A stretch of 64,000 nt of DNA from Celeribacter sp. HF31. GTDB taxonomy: Bacteria > Pseudomonadota > Alphaproteobacteria > Rhodobacterales > Rhodobacteraceae. The stretch covers positions 62,001 to 126,000 of the forward strand of contig NZ_JAATOT010000007.1 of assembly GCF_011806455.1 (NCBI RefSeq), written 5' to 3'. The notes under the pieces were generated by a model. The model saw only the letters and a list, made by a program, of their open reading frames with translations. It made no database searches and was not told the DNA's origin. Position 1 is the stretch's first letter. Each line of letters begins with the position of its first letter. The position numbers and the translations under genes are program-made. This document shows, one piece after another, positions 1-8,764 of the stretch.

Positions 1-275
1 TCTACCGTGTGCGACGCGAGATCGGCGCCATGGCGGCGACACTTTCGGGCATTGATGCGCTGGTGTTCTGTGGCGGCATCGGGGAAAATTCACCGAACAT
101 TCGCCTTCAGATCATCGAACGGCTCGGCTTTTTGGGCATCGAACCCGATGTCGAAACCAACGCCCGAAACGCCACCCTGATTTCCAAAGGCGCCACGCCT
201 GTCTTCGTTCTGCCAACGGACGAAGAACAGGTGATCGCCAATGCCGTGGCCAAGGCGCTTGTTCCTGCGCACTGA
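1..275 (+). CDS. ackA: Acetate kinase, C-terminal part (partial)
   Basis: About 90 C-terminal residues of acetate kinase, which interconverts acetyl phosphate + ADP and acetate + ATP in the cytoplasm. The frame is open from base 3, so the gene starts before the window; the TGA stop is at 273-275. The segment contains GIDALVFCGGIGENSPNIR, the C-terminal ASKHA-fold motif of this family, followed by the usual short Rossmann-like tail with VLPTDEEQVIA. It runs tail to tail with the FtsX-type permease gene, whose stop is 9 bp away. Nothing can be said about its promoter or about a neighbouring phosphate acetyltransferase. Confidence 0.9.
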   Translation, partial: YRVRREIGAMAATLSGIDALVFCGGIGENSPNIRLQIIERLGFLGIEPDVETNARNATLISKGATPVFVLPTDEEQVIANAVAKALVPAH

Positions 276-284
276 ACGCTTGAT

Positions 285-2801
285 TCAGCTCTCTGCGCTC
301 CGCAACACACGTGCGGGGCGCACCCGCATGGCGCGCCATGAGAACAAGAGCGACGTCAAAGACGTCACGAAAACGCCACCCAAAATGATCCACAGCGCAG
401 CCCCAAGCGACAAGGAGAAATCGGCCTCCATCACGAAATGGATCACCGCCCAGGCCGCCGTCGCCCCAGTGACCAAGGCCACGATCCCCGCGCCCAAGCC
501 AAGGATCAACGCGCGCAACGCAAAACTCGCCAAAATCCGTGCCCGCCGCGCGCCCAAGGTTTTCAACACCGCCGCCTCATAGCGCCGACGCTCCTCGCCT
601 GCCGCCGCCGTGCCGATCAAAACCACGGCGCCGGTCACCAGCGTCGCAATCGCACCCAGTGTTGTAGCACTCGCAATGCTTTGCAACACGGAGACCACGC
701 GGTCGATGGCATCACGGACGCGGATCGTCGTGATGTTCGGATAGGCCCGCGCCAGATCGCGGATCAGGGGGGCTTCGGCCTCTTCTTCGGCATAGATCGT
801 CGCGATCCATGTGTGCGGCGCACCTGCGAGGGCGACCGGATTCATGGTCAAGACAAAGCCCATTCCGGCGCCGGAGAAATCCACATTGCGAAACGAAGTG
901 ATCGTCCCGGTGATGTCGCGCCCGAGGATGTTAACCGTCATCTCATCGCCGAGTTTCAAGCCCATTTCTGCGGCTTCTTCGGCGGCAAAACTGATCTGCG
1001 GCGTGCTGTCCTCAGCGCGCCACCACGTGCCTTTTGCCACCTCTGTATTGTCAGGCGGTGTCTCTGCGTAAGTGATACCGCGATCTCCGCGCAGCACCCA
1101 GTGAGGACCCGCGACCTCTTGGGCATCACGACCATTGATCTGGGTGATCAGCCCTCTGAGCATCGGCGCACTTTCGAACCGGGTCACGTCGGGATCACCT
1201 GTGACCCGCGCGGTGAGACCCTCGATCTGATCGGGCTGAATGTCGACGACATAATAGGAGGGGGCGCGTTCCGGCAGTTCCTGCGCAATCGCGCCGCGCA
1301 TATTGGCGTCGATCTGACCGATGGCCGAAAGCACCGTGAGACCGAGCCCGAGAGAAAGCACGACGGAGACGGCTTCGCCCCCCGGTCCGCCGATAGACCC
1401 AAGAGCCAAACGCAGGGGCAGAGGCGCGCCCCGCCAACGTGACAGGCGGCGCGCAATCGCAGTCAGGGCACGGCCCGCCAAGACGAGGAACACAAAGGAG
1501 ACGGCCAGCCCGGCGAAGGCCCAGAGCACGAGGCTTTTGCTGTCGGAAAAACTGACCGCCACACCGATAAGGAGGGCAATCAGCAAGACAATCGCCACGA
1601 GATAAGGCCAACGTGGCCAGCCCTTAAGGCCGAAAAACGCATCACGATAGAGAGCCGCCGGGCGAATGCGCTCGGCTCGCGCGAGGGGCCACAGCACGAA
1701 AATCGCGCTGGCGAGAAAGCCGTAGAGTGCGGCCTCGACGAGGGGCATGAGATGCGGCGTCGCCTCGACCGGAACCGGCAGTAGCGTGCGGATGATCGGG
1801 AAGGCAATCAGCGGCAGCAGGGCCCCGATGATAAGCCCGCCCAGAATGGCAAAGCCCGACAGGGTGCCGATCTGAAACGCATAAGCGAGAAAGATCGTGC
1901 GTCGCTCGGCCCCCAGAGTTTTCAGCGTGGCGATGACCGAGATTTTCCGATCAAGATAGGCGCGCACGGCGGCGGAGACCCCGACACCGCCGACGGCCAA
2001 CCCAGCCAGACCGACGAGCACCAGAAAGGAACCGAGTCGATCCACGAACCGGTTCACGCCGGGGGCACCGTTGCGGGAATCGCGCCACCGAAAACCGCCG
2101 GAAGCGACTTCGGATTCGGCGCGGGTTTTGAGCGCATCGAGATCGGTGTTGTCCGGTAGATCGAGCCGGTAAGCGCTTTCGAACAGGGTACCGGGCGCCA
2201 AGAGACCGGAGCTTTGCAAGGCGCTCAGAGAGGTGATGCTGCGCGGACCAAGCGAGAACCCCGCACCCGCGCCATCCGGTTCGCGAGTCAGCTCGGCCAT
2301 GACGACAAAGGGCACATCGGCCAAAGTTACACGGTCGCCGACCTTAAGGCCCAGCCGTTCAAACAACATACGATCCAGTACAATGCCGGGCACACCGTCC
2401 TGACCGGCCAGCGCCTCTGACAGCGGGATATCCGGGGAAAGCCCGACCGTCCCGATCAGGGGATAGGCCCCATCGACGGCTTTCACCTGCGTCAGCGCGC
2501 GGTCTTCGCCCGCGCCCAGCATCGAGCGGAAATCGGCAATTTCGGAAAGCGCCAGAGAGTGGCTTTCCATCCATGCGCGCTCGTCCTCAGTGGCAAAGCG
2601 GTAGGTGAATTCCATCTCCGCATCACCGCCCAAAAGCGCAGCCCCTTCGCGGGCGAGGCCTTTGGAAATCCCGTCGCGCGCAGAGGTCACCGCCGCAATC
2701 GCCGCGACGCCCAACAGAAGACTTAGGATCAGAACCCGGAAACCCTTGACCCCCGCGCGCAATTCGCGCCGGGCGATGGTCCATGCCAGCCGCGTGCTCA
2801 C
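285..2801 (-). CDS. FtsX-like ABC transporter permease (YbbP type)
   Basis: Large inner-membrane permease of 838 residues. The layout is a TM helix at about residues 21-43, a periplasmic MacB-like domain, three TM helices between about 260 and 380, several more helices in the middle, a second extracytoplasmic domain, and a final FtsX core of three helices at about 705-830. That duplicated design is typical of YbbP/lipoprotein-exporter-like permeases. The GTG start (2801-2799) overlaps the TGA stop of the upstream ATPase gene, so the two are translationally coupled and form one transporter. With a GDSL esterase divergently adjacent, this matches the tesA-ybbA-ybbP arrangement. The substrate is unknown; a role in the cell envelope is inferred. 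Confidence 0.88.
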   Translation of the reverse strand: MSTRLAWTIARRELRAGVKGFRVLILSLLLGVAAIAAVTSARDGISKGLAREGAALLGGDAEMEFTYRFATEDERAWMESHSLALSEIADFRSMLGAGEDRALTQVKAVDGAYPLIGTVGLSPDIPLSEALAGQDGVPGIVLDRMLFERLGLKVGDRVTLADVPFVVMAELTREPDGAGAGFSLGPRSITSLSALQSSGLLAPGTLFESAYRLDLPDNTDLDALKTRAESEVASGGFRWRDSRNGAPGVNRFVDRLGSFLVLVGLAGLAVGGVGVSAAVRAYLDRKISVIATLKTLGAERRTIFLAYAFQIGTLSGFAILGGLIIGALLPLIAFPIIRTLLPVPVEATPHLMPLVEAALYGFLASAIFVLWPLARAERIRPAALYRDAFFGLKGWPRWPYLVAIVLLIALLIGVAVSFSDSKSLVLWAFAGLAVSFVFLVLAGRALTAIARRLSRWRGAPLPLRLALGSIGGPGGEAVSVVLSLGLGLTVLSAIGQIDANMRGAIAQELPERAPSYYVVDIQPDQIEGLTARVTGDPDVTRFESAPMLRGLITQINGRDAQEVAGPHWVLRGDRGITYAETPPDNTEVAKGTWWRAEDSTPQISFAAEEAAEMGLKLGDEMTVNILGRDITGTITSFRNVDFSGAGMGFVLTMNPVALAGAPHTWIATIYAEEEAEAPLIRDLARAYPNITTIRVRDAIDRVVSVLQSIASATTLGAIATLVTGAVVLIGTAAAGEERRRYEAAVLKTLGARRARILASFALRALILGLGAGIVALVTGATAAWAVIHFVMEADFSLSLGAALWIILGGVFVTSLTSLLFSWRAMRVRPARVLRSAES

Positions 2802-3481
2802 GCCTGCGCCTCCGCGTCGATCCGACCATCGCGCAATCGCACCACACGGTCACAGCGCGCCGCGAGGTCCGAGGAATGCGTCACCATCACAAGGGTCGCC
2901 CCATGACGATCCCGTAAGCCCATCAAAAGCTCCATGATCGCCTCGCCCGTGGCGCCATCGAGATTGCCCGTCGGCTCATCGGCCAACAAAATCTCAGGAC
3001 GCGGCGCAGAGGCCCGCGCCAAGGCGACACGTTGCTGTTCGCCGCCCGACATTTGTGCCGGGTAATGATCAGCGCGTGCATCAAGTCCAACGGCCTCCAG
3101 CTCCGCTCGCGCGCGCTCGAAGGCGTCCGTCACGCCCGCAAGTTCCAGCGGGATCGCCACATTTTCCAAGGCCGTCATCGTCGGAATGAGGTGGAAAGAC
3201 TGGAACACCACCCCCATATGATCCCTGCGAAACTGCGCCAGTTGATCTTCGTTCATCGCGCTCAGATCGTGCCCGAGCACCGACATCCGACCACGGCTGG
3301 CCCGTTCCAGCCCGCCCAAAACCATGAGGAGCGATGATTTGCCCGACCCCGACGGCCCGACAAGCCCAAGCGTCTCGCCGCGTTTGACCTCCAGCGAAAT
3401 GCCACGCAAAATGTCGACTGGCCCCGCATTGCCATCCAGAGACAGCTGGATATCCTGGGTGACGATGATCGGCTCTGTCAT
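2798..3481 (-). CDS. ABC transporter ATP-binding protein (YbbA/LolD type)
   Basis: Cytoplasmic ATPase of 227 residues that would energise the adjacent FtsX-type permease. Visible motifs are Walker [10 protein letters not shown], signature [14 protein letters not shown], Walker [14 protein letters not shown] (the NLDG ending is typical of the LolD/MacB/FtsE subgroup) and a switch histidine in [11 protein letters not shown] chose the ATG at 3481 because GAGG sits six bases upstream; the TTG four codons earlier has no ribosome site. The stop overlaps the start of the permease gene. The 24-bp gap to the divergent esterase must hold both start regions. Confidence 0.9.
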   Translation of the reverse strand: MTEPIIVTQDIQLSLDGNAGPVDILRGISLEVKRGETLGLVGPSGSGKSSLLMVLGGLERASRGRMSVLGHDLSAMNEDQLAQFRRDHMGVVFQSFHLIPTMTALENVAIPLELAGVTDAFERARAELEAVGLDARADHYPAQMSGGEQQRVALARASAPRPEILLADEPTGNLDGATGEAIMELLMGLRDRHGATLVMVTHSSDLAARCDRVVRLRDGRIDAEAQA

Positions 3482-3505
3482 GATGGGCCTCAAGGGAGAT
3501 GTCTT

Positions 3506-4189
3506 TTGATCTTAAACACATATGGGGCCGCCCGCCGCATCGGCAACCGACTCTCTCTCATGATGGTCAAGATTGTCTTGATGAGCCTACCCGCGATGGC
3601 GGCCGCCGAACCTGTGCGTATCGTGGCGCTCGGTGACAGCCTGACGCAGGGCTACGGGCTTATTCAACAGGACGGATTCACGGCGCAGCTGCAAGGCTGG
3701 CTCGACGCGCATGAGGCCGAGGCGACCATCGTGAATGCGGGCGTGTCGGGTGACACGACGGCGGGCGGGCTGAGCCGGGTCGATTGGACGTTGACCCCGG
3801 ACATCGACGGGATGATCGTCGCGCTTGGCGGCAATGACCTGTTGCGTGGGCTGTCTCCGGAGCTGTCGCGGGCCAATTTAAGCGGGATTTTGCAAGCAGC
3901 AGAGGCAAAAGACATCCCCGTTTTGCTGGTCGGCATGCAGGCCCCGGGAAATTATGGCGCCGAGTACAAAGCCCAATTCGATGCGATCTACCCGGAGCTG
4001 TCCGAAGAGTTCGGCACGCTCTATTTCGAGGGGTTCCTGAAACCGCTCACCGACTTGGACACCTGGGAACAGATGCTCAAAACTCATATGCAACCTGACG
4101 GCATTCACCCGAATGCAACCGGCGTGTCGGTCATTGTCGAGGCGATGGGACCAACGGTTGCCGAACTGGCCGATCTGGCGCGAGATTGA
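3506..4189 (+). CDS. tesA: GDSL-type arylesterase/thioesterase I (TesA-like)
   Basis: Exported SGNH hydrolase of 227 residues (multifunctional acyl-CoA thioesterase/lysophospholipase/arylesterase family). All four blocks are visible: ALGDSLTQGYG with nucleophile Ser45, a block I-to-II Gly in NAGVSGDTTAGG, GGNDLLRG, and the Asp/His pair in DGIHPN near the end. The N-terminus has arginines followed by a hydrophobic stretch ending AMAAA, a plausible signal peptide. The start is taken as TTG at 3506, which has GGGAG seven bases upstream; the in-frame ATG at 3560 has no ribosome site but would still leave a short signal sequence. It is divergent from the ABC exporter pair. Confidence 0.88.
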   Translation: MILNTYGAARRIGNRLSLMMVKIVLMSLPAMAAAEPVRIVALGDSLTQGYGLIQQDGFTAQLQGWLDAHEAEATIVNAGVSGDTTAGGLSRVDWTLTPDIDGMIVALGGNDLLRGLSPELSRANLSGILQAAEAKDIPVLLVGMQAPGNYGAEYKAQFDAIYPELSEEFGTLYFEGFLKPLTDLDTWEQMLKTHMQPDGIHPNATGVSVIVEAMGPTVAELADLARD

Positions 4190-4195
4190 GTTTGT

Positions 4196-4354
4196 TCAGG
4201 GCTTTGGGTGATCGTCATAATCGCCGGTGAGGATGCGGTTCGCGTCCCCGTCCGGGTCGTCATATTGGCGCGAGCGGATCGACCAGAAGAACCCCGCAAG
4301 CCCGAGCCCGCCGAGAAAAATCGAAATCGGGATGAGATAGACGAGTACGTTCAT
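4196..4354 (-). CDS. ccoS: cbb3 oxidase maturation protein CcoS
   Basis: Very small membrane protein of 52 residues, found by reading the reverse strand. It begins MNVLVYLIPISIFLGGLGLA, one TM helix, followed by FFWSIRSRQYDDPDGDANRIL. The segment W-x(4)-QY-DD-P-x-GD-A-x-RIL is the hallmark of CcoS. CcoS is needed to insert haem b and CuB cofactors into CcoN during cbb3 oxidase assembly. Its ATG overlaps the TGA of ccoI (ATGA), as expected for the last gene of ccoGHIS. It lies 6 bp from the convergent esterase gene. Confidence 0.93.
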   Translation of the reverse strand: MNVLVYLIPISIFLGGLGLAGFFWSIRSRQYDDPDGDANRILTGDYDDHPKP

Positions 4355-6528
4355 GGTTTTCCTCTGAGGCGCAAAGCATTGAGCGACACGGTGATCGAGC
4401 TGAACGACATCGCCAAGGCGGCGGCCAAAGGCGTGGCAAAACCGGCCAGTGCAATCGGCACAGCGATCAGGTTGTAAAGCGTCGCGATGTTGAAGTTTTC
4501 CTTGATCCGCTTTGTCGCGGAAACGGCGACCTGCGTGGCCTCTCCCAGTGGGGCCAGCGTTTTGCCCAAAAGCACCATGTCGGAGACGACCCGCGTCGCT
4601 TCCAAAGCAGAGGCCGGCGAGATCGACACATGGGCGGCGGCCAGTGCTGCGGTGTCGTTGAGACCATCGCCCACCATCAGAACCTTGCGGCCAGAGCGGG
4701 TCAATTCACCGACGCGCAGGGCTTTGGTCTCCGGCAGGCATTCCGCATCCCAGGCTTCGATCCCGATCCGTTTGGCAATGTCGGCCACGGCGGCGGGCGC
4801 ATCGCCGGAGAGCAGGACCACATCTTTGCCCTGAAGTTTCAGCGCAGCGACCGCTTCAGCGGCGCCGTCACGCAAATGATCGACGAATGCGAAAGCGACA
4901 GGGGCCTCCTCACCAATCTTGAGATAAGTGGCGGTTTGAGACAGAGCCTCAGCGCCAAGCCAAGTGGCGCGGCCCAAACGCACGGTTTCGCCGTTCAACG
5001 CGCCCTCAACGCCCTGCCCCGGCACCTCAACGATATTGGTCACATTGGCCGGGGTCACATCGGCGGCACGGGTGGCGTCGTAGAGCGCGGCGGACAAAGG
5101 ATGCGCAGAGCCTGCGGCCAAGGCCATCGCCACGCCACGCGCCTGCGGCGGGATATCGCGGAGGTTCGACAGCTCCGGCTTGCCTTCTGTCAGAGTGCCG
5201 GTCTTGTCGAAAACCACCGTGTCGACTTCGGCCAGACGCTCGAGCGCGGTGGCGGATTTGATCAGCATCCCCGCGCGGAACAGCCGCCCCGAAGCGGCGG
5301 TGGTCACGGCGGGCACGGCGAGACCCAACGCGCAAGGACAGGTGATGATCAGAACCGCAACCGCGATGTTCAAGGAGTGGCGCACATCGCCCGTGGCGAT
5401 CATCCAGCCGATGAAGGCGGCGAGCGACAGGATATGCACGGCAGGTGCATAAATCTGTGCCGCGCGGTCCGCCAAAGAGGTGTATTTGTTGCGCGAGGTT
5501 TCCGCCATGGCGACGAGATCGGCCATGCGGTGCAGCGAGCTGTCTTCGCCCGCGGCGGTGACTTTCACCACCAGCGGCCCAGTCAGATTGACCTCGCCTG
5601 CGGAGACGATGGTGTCCAGCCCGGCTTCAACCGGAAGGCTTTCGCCAGTCAGCAAAGAACGGTCCAACTCGGACGCGCCTTCGACGACGATGCCGTCCAC
5701 AGGCACGCGCGCGCCGGGCACGACGCGGACCAAGGCACCTTTGGCCAGATCGGTGATCGACACCACAGTGCCGTCGGCCAAGGTGGCGCGGGGCACTTCG
5801 AGCGCGGCAAGTTCTTCGGCGGCGGAGCGGGCCACGGAGCGGGTGCGGTAATCGAGATAGCGCCCGGCCAAAAGGAAGAAGGTCAAGGACAGCGCCGCAT
5901 CGAAATAGGCGTGCCGCCCGGATTCCATGGTCTCGAACAAAGACATGCCGCCCGCCAGAAGAATCGCGAGCGAAATCGGTACATCCATGTTGAGGCGCTT
6001 GGCCTTCAGCGCGGTCCAGGCGGAGCCAAAGAACGGCTGCGCGGCATAGGCGATCGCCGGCAAGGCGATGGCGGCGGAGATCCAGTGAAACATGTCGCGG
6101 GTGACATCGGAGGCGCCGGACCAGACCGCGATGGACAAGAGCATGACGTTCATCATCGCAAAGCCCGAGACGGCAATGCGGGTCAGGATGGCGCGGCCTT
6201 TCTTGTCGGTCTCGGTGGCGGAAATCGCACCCGCATCGAGTTCGTAGGCCTCGTAACCTGCGCGGGTCAGCGCGCCGATCAGCGTGTCGACGGAGACATC
6301 TTCGTCGGCCTCAACCTGCGCGCGTTTCAAGGTCAGGTTGACTCGTGCGGCGCGCACGCCGGGCTGTTTCGTCAACTCGCGTTCGACGCCCGAGATACAG
6401 GCCGCACAATAGATCGCGGGCAGAGACAGGACAAACCGAGTGTCACGCACATCGCGCGCATGCGCCGCCTCTTCGGCGGCGGGGGCGGCGACACAGGCCG
6501 GGCAGGCCGAGATTTGGACCTCAGACAT
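4351..6528 (-). CDS. ccoI: Copper-translocating P1B-type ATPase CcoI (FixI)
   Basis: Inner-membrane copper ATPase of 725 residues that supplies copper for the CcoN CuB site. It has an N-terminal CPAC pair (residues 9-12), an HMA domain with CAAC at 41-44, TM helices from about 117, TGES in the actuator domain (294-297), the ion-binding CPC at 397-399, the phosphorylation motif DKTGT at 441-445, and the hinge GDGLNDT near residue 640. The copper site and lengths fit FixI/CcoI rather than bulk-efflux CopA, and the position between ccoH and ccoS settles it. It is translationally coupled to ccoS. Confidence 0.95.
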   Translation of the reverse strand: MSEVQISACPACVAAPAAEEAAHARDVRDTRFVLSLPAIYCAACISGVERELTKQPGVRAARVNLTLKRAQVEADEDVSVDTLIGALTRAGYEAYELDAGAISATETDKKGRAILTRIAVSGFAMMNVMLLSIAVWSGASDVTRDMFHWISAAIALPAIAYAAQPFFGSAWTALKAKRLNMDVPISLAILLAGGMSLFETMESGRHAYFDAALSLTFFLLAGRYLDYRTRSVARSAAEELAALEVPRATLADGTVVSITDLAKGALVRVVPGARVPVDGIVVEGASELDRSLLTGESLPVEAGLDTIVSAGEVNLTGPLVVKVTAAGEDSSLHRMADLVAMAETSRNKYTSLADRAAQIYAPAVHILSLAAFIGWMIATGDVRHSLNIAVAVLIITCPCALGLAVPAVTTAASGRLFRAGMLIKSATALERLAEVDTVVFDKTGTLTEGKPELSNLRDIPPQARGVAMALAAGSAHPLSAALYDATRAADVTPANVTNIVEVPGQGVEGALNGETVRLGRATWLGAEALSQTATYLKIGEEAPVAFAFVDHLRDGAAEAVAALKLQGKDVVLLSGDAPAAVADIAKRIGIEAWDAECLPETKALRVGELTRSGRKVLMVGDGLNDTAALAAAHVSISPASALEATRVVSDMVLLGKTLAPLGEATQVAVSATKRIKENFNIATLYNLIAVPIALAGFATPLAAALAMSFSSITVSLNALRLRGKP

Positions 6529-6544
6529 GCTTGGTCTCCCGCGC

Positions 6545-7018
6545 TCAGCGCTTCACATGAATGACGATGCGCTGGGTGAAATGCGTGCCATCCACCGCCT
6601 TGGCAACCATGCGGTAGTTCCAGTTGCCCTCGGCCAACCTGCCGGTTTCGGCCACGTAAGCCTCGCCGTTGAACACGAACTCGGGGTCCTGATCCTGCGC
6701 CACCGTGGTCGCACGCCCCAATGTGCCGCTGATCTCAGCGACCTCGACAGGGTTGCCTTCCGCATCGCGGATATAGACGAAGAGGTTTTCCTGATCGTCC
6801 ACCGCCTCGACGGTCCAGCCCAGAGCTTCCTGAGCTTCTTTGTCGCGGTTGAAGGTCTGGGAGACGCCGTAGGAGTTGGCGGTCTCGAGGCCCGGAAAGG
6901 TCTTCACGGCCTGGACGGCCATGAAGATGTTGACACCGATGATGATGGCAAAGGCCGACACCGTGATGATGAGGACGTGTTTGCCGGTAATCTCTTTTCC
7001 AGTGATTTCGCGTGCCAT
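6545..7018 (-). CDS. ccoH: cbb3 oxidase assembly protein CcoH (FixH)
   Basis: Membrane protein of 157 residues with one N-terminal TM helix at about 14-35 (HVLIITVSAFAIIIGVNIFM) and a periplasmic FixH domain. The stretch VKTFPGLETANSYGVSQTFN corresponds to the conserved Y-x-x-G/S-x-x-[FY]N core of FixH. CcoH stabilises the CcoN-CcoO complex and late cbb3 assembly stages in related bacteria. It starts two bases after the ccoG stop and ends 16 bp before ccoI, so it sits inside a single ccoGHIS transcription unit. Confidence 0.92.
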   Translation of the reverse strand: MAREITGKEITGKHVLIITVSAFAIIIGVNIFMAVQAVKTFPGLETANSYGVSQTFNRDKEAQEALGWTVEAVDDQENLFVYIRDAEGNPVEVAEISGTLGRATTVAQDQDPEFVFNGEAYVAETGRLAEGNWNYRMVAKAVDGTHFTQRIVIHVKR

Positions 7019-7020
7019 GT

Positions 7021-8466
7021 TTATTGCCCTCGCCCATTGAACACCGAGTCGACTGAGACGCGTTCATTGGACACGTCGTCTTCGACCCAGAAAGTGAACT
7101 CTGTACGGTCGGACATCGCGGGCTCAGAGCCTGCGGGGGCTTCGACATAGGCGCGCACGATCCGCATTTCGTCGGCATCCACCGGGATCGTGTCGCCCGC
7201 ATCCGTATCGGAATCCTGCAACGTCACCGTCAGAGTATCGTTGCCTGTGACACTAACACGGAACTCGCGGGTTTCGCCATGCTTGTTGCGCAGACGCAGA
7301 TCGTAAATGTTGCGGATCGCACCATCGGATTGCAGGACGTAGGTCGGGTTGCGCACCGGCGCCACGGTCATGTCGATGTCGGCCCGAATGAAGAGCGCGA
7401 ACAGCAAAGCAAAGCCCACTGCGGACCAGAGCACCGTGTAAAGAATGGTGCGCGGGCGGAAGATATGTTTCCAGACGGGCTTCGGCTCTTGACCCGCGAT
7501 CTCGCGCGGTTCGTCCGTCAGCGCCATGTAGTCGATGAGGCCGCGCGGCTTGCCGATTTTGTCCATCATCTCGTCGCAGGCATCGATGCAGAGCGCACAG
7601 GTGATGCACTCAAGCTGTTGCCCGTCGCGAATGTCGATGCCCATCGGGCAGACGTTCACACAGGCCATACAGTCGATGCAATCGCCGAGGTTCTCTGCGC
7701 CCGCGCCTTTGCGATGCTTGCCACGCGGCTCGCCGCGCCAGTGACGGTAGCCGACAACAAGGGTGTCTTCGTCCATCATCGCGGCCTGAATGCGCGGCCA
7801 TGGGCAGGCGTAGATACAGATTTGCTCACGCGCGATGGCGCCAAAGAAGACGGTGGTCGCGGTCAGGATCGCCATGGTCAGATAGGCCACGGGATGGGCG
7901 TGCCCGGTCACCAGATCGACCAAAAGCGTCGGCGCATCGGTGAAATAGAACACCCAGGCCCCGCCGGTCGCCAGACCGATCAGAATCCACGAGAGGTACT
8001 TGATCGCCCGCAGGCGGACTTTGCGGAAGTCCCATTTCTTTTGACGATGCAGACGCAGACGCGCGTTGCGGTCGCCTTCGATCCAGCGCTCGACCAGAAT
8101 GAAAAGATCGGTCCAGACGGTTTGCGGGCAGGCATAGCCACACCAGACACGCCCGGCGGCGGAGGTAAACAGGAAGAGGCCAAGCCCCGCCATGATCAAC
8201 AGACCCGCGATGAAATAGAATTCATGCGGCCAGATCTCGATCCAGAAAAAGAAGAACCGACGATTTGCCAGATCGATCAAGATCGCCTGATCCGGAAGCT
8301 CGGGGCCCCGGTTCCATCGGATCCACGGCGAGAGGTAATAAATCCCCAGCGTGATCGCCATGATGATCCATTTGAGGTTCCGAAACTTACCCTTCACACG
8401 ACGCGGGAAAACCGGTTCGCGGGAGGCATAGAGTTTTTCTTCGGGAGGGGTGTCGGTAGAGCTCAT
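7021..8466 (-). CDS. ccoG: Polyferredoxin CcoG (FixG/RdxA)
   Basis: Membrane-bound iron-sulfur protein of 481 residues. TM helices lie at about 33-50, 84-105, 155-175, 195-212 and 335-355. Cysteine motifs are CGYAC at 109-113, CIYAC at 217-221, and two 4Fe-4S clusters at C263/C266/C269/C273 and C287/C290/C293/C297. The C-terminal part is an Ig-like periplasmic domain. CcoG is proposed to reduce copper for cbb3 assembly. The ATG at 8466 is chosen (AAAGG nine bases upstream) over a GTG six codons earlier. An FNR box centred 71 bp upstream with a correctly placed -10 element drives the ccoGHIS operon. Confidence 0.94.
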   Translation of the reverse strand: MSSTDTPPEEKLYASREPVFPRRVKGKFRNLKWIIMAITLGIYYLSPWIRWNRGPELPDQAILIDLANRRFFFFWIEIWPHEFYFIAGLLIMAGLGLFLFTSAAGRVWCGYACPQTVWTDLFILVERWIEGDRNARLRLHRQKKWDFRKVRLRAIKYLSWILIGLATGGAWVFYFTDAPTLLVDLVTGHAHPVAYLTMAILTATTVFFGAIAREQICIYACPWPRIQAAMMDEDTLVVGYRHWRGEPRGKHRKGAGAENLGDCIDCMACVNVCPMGIDIRDGQQLECITCALCIDACDEMMDKIGKPRGLIDYMALTDEPREIAGQEPKPVWKHIFRPRTILYTVLWSAVGFALLFALFIRADIDMTVAPVRNPTYVLQSDGAIRNIYDLRLRNKHGETREFRVSVTGNDTLTVTLQDSDTDAGDTIPVDADEMRIVRAYVEAPAGSEPAMSDRTEFTFWVEDDVSNERVSVDSVFNGRGQ

Positions 8467-8502
8467 GGAGCATTGCCTTTTCACACTGTTCGCGTTTGCA
8501 CC

Positions 8503-8508
8503 TTATTG
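8503..8508 (-). promoter_or_regulatory. -10 element of the ccoGHIS promoter
   Basis: CAATAA on the minus strand. If transcription starts 41.5 bp from the centre of the FNR box at 8531-8544, the +1 falls at 8496 and this hexamer occupies exactly -12 to -7. This is the class II geometry of FNR-type activation and leaves a 5' leader of about 30 nt before the ccoG ATG. The position is inferred, not measured. Confidence 0.5.
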
Positions 8509-8530
8509 CGGGCGAGGGGTTTACAGAGCC

Positions 8531-8544
8531 TTGATATGAATCAA
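8531..8544. promoter_or_regulatory. FNR/FnrL binding site upstream of ccoG
   Basis: TTGATATGAATCAA, a perfect match to the FNR consensus TTGAT-N4-ATCAA. It is centred 71 bp upstream of the ccoG ATG. The FnrL protein encoded at 13445-14185 is the obvious regulator, giving induction of cbb3 assembly genes at low oxygen. The rest of the 298-bp gap 8467-8764 holds only the terminator of ccoNOQP and no further gene. Confidence 0.92.
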
Positions 8545-8642
8545 ACTTTTGTGAGACCCGCGTAAAGATGCATCAAAAACGCGCCTTTTTCCTGCGACAT
8601 CCTGCCTCACGCAGGCAGGTGCGGCGCAACGATGTAGAGGGG

Positions 8643-8674
8643 AAAAAGCCGCAGCACTGACATGCCGCGGCTTT
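8643..8674 (-). terminator. Terminator of the ccoNOQP operon
   Basis: Inverted repeat AAAGCCGC / GCGGCTTT with the second arm running into TTTTT on the minus strand. It lies about 90 bp beyond the ccoP stop and separates ccoNOQP from the ccoGHIS promoter. Confidence 0.75.
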
Positions 8675-8764
8675 CAAGATTTGTGGACACCGACCCCGAA
8701 GAAACGCGCGAACAGGATCAAGGGCCGGTGCCGCAACCCGGGCGTTGCCGCCCGGATTTCGGTG

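Noticed and set aside
4630-6564. A 644-codon open frame on the plus strand
   Set aside because: It is the shadow of ccoI. Its composition (Gly/His/Arg/Gln-rich) is typical of reverse-strand GC-rich codons.
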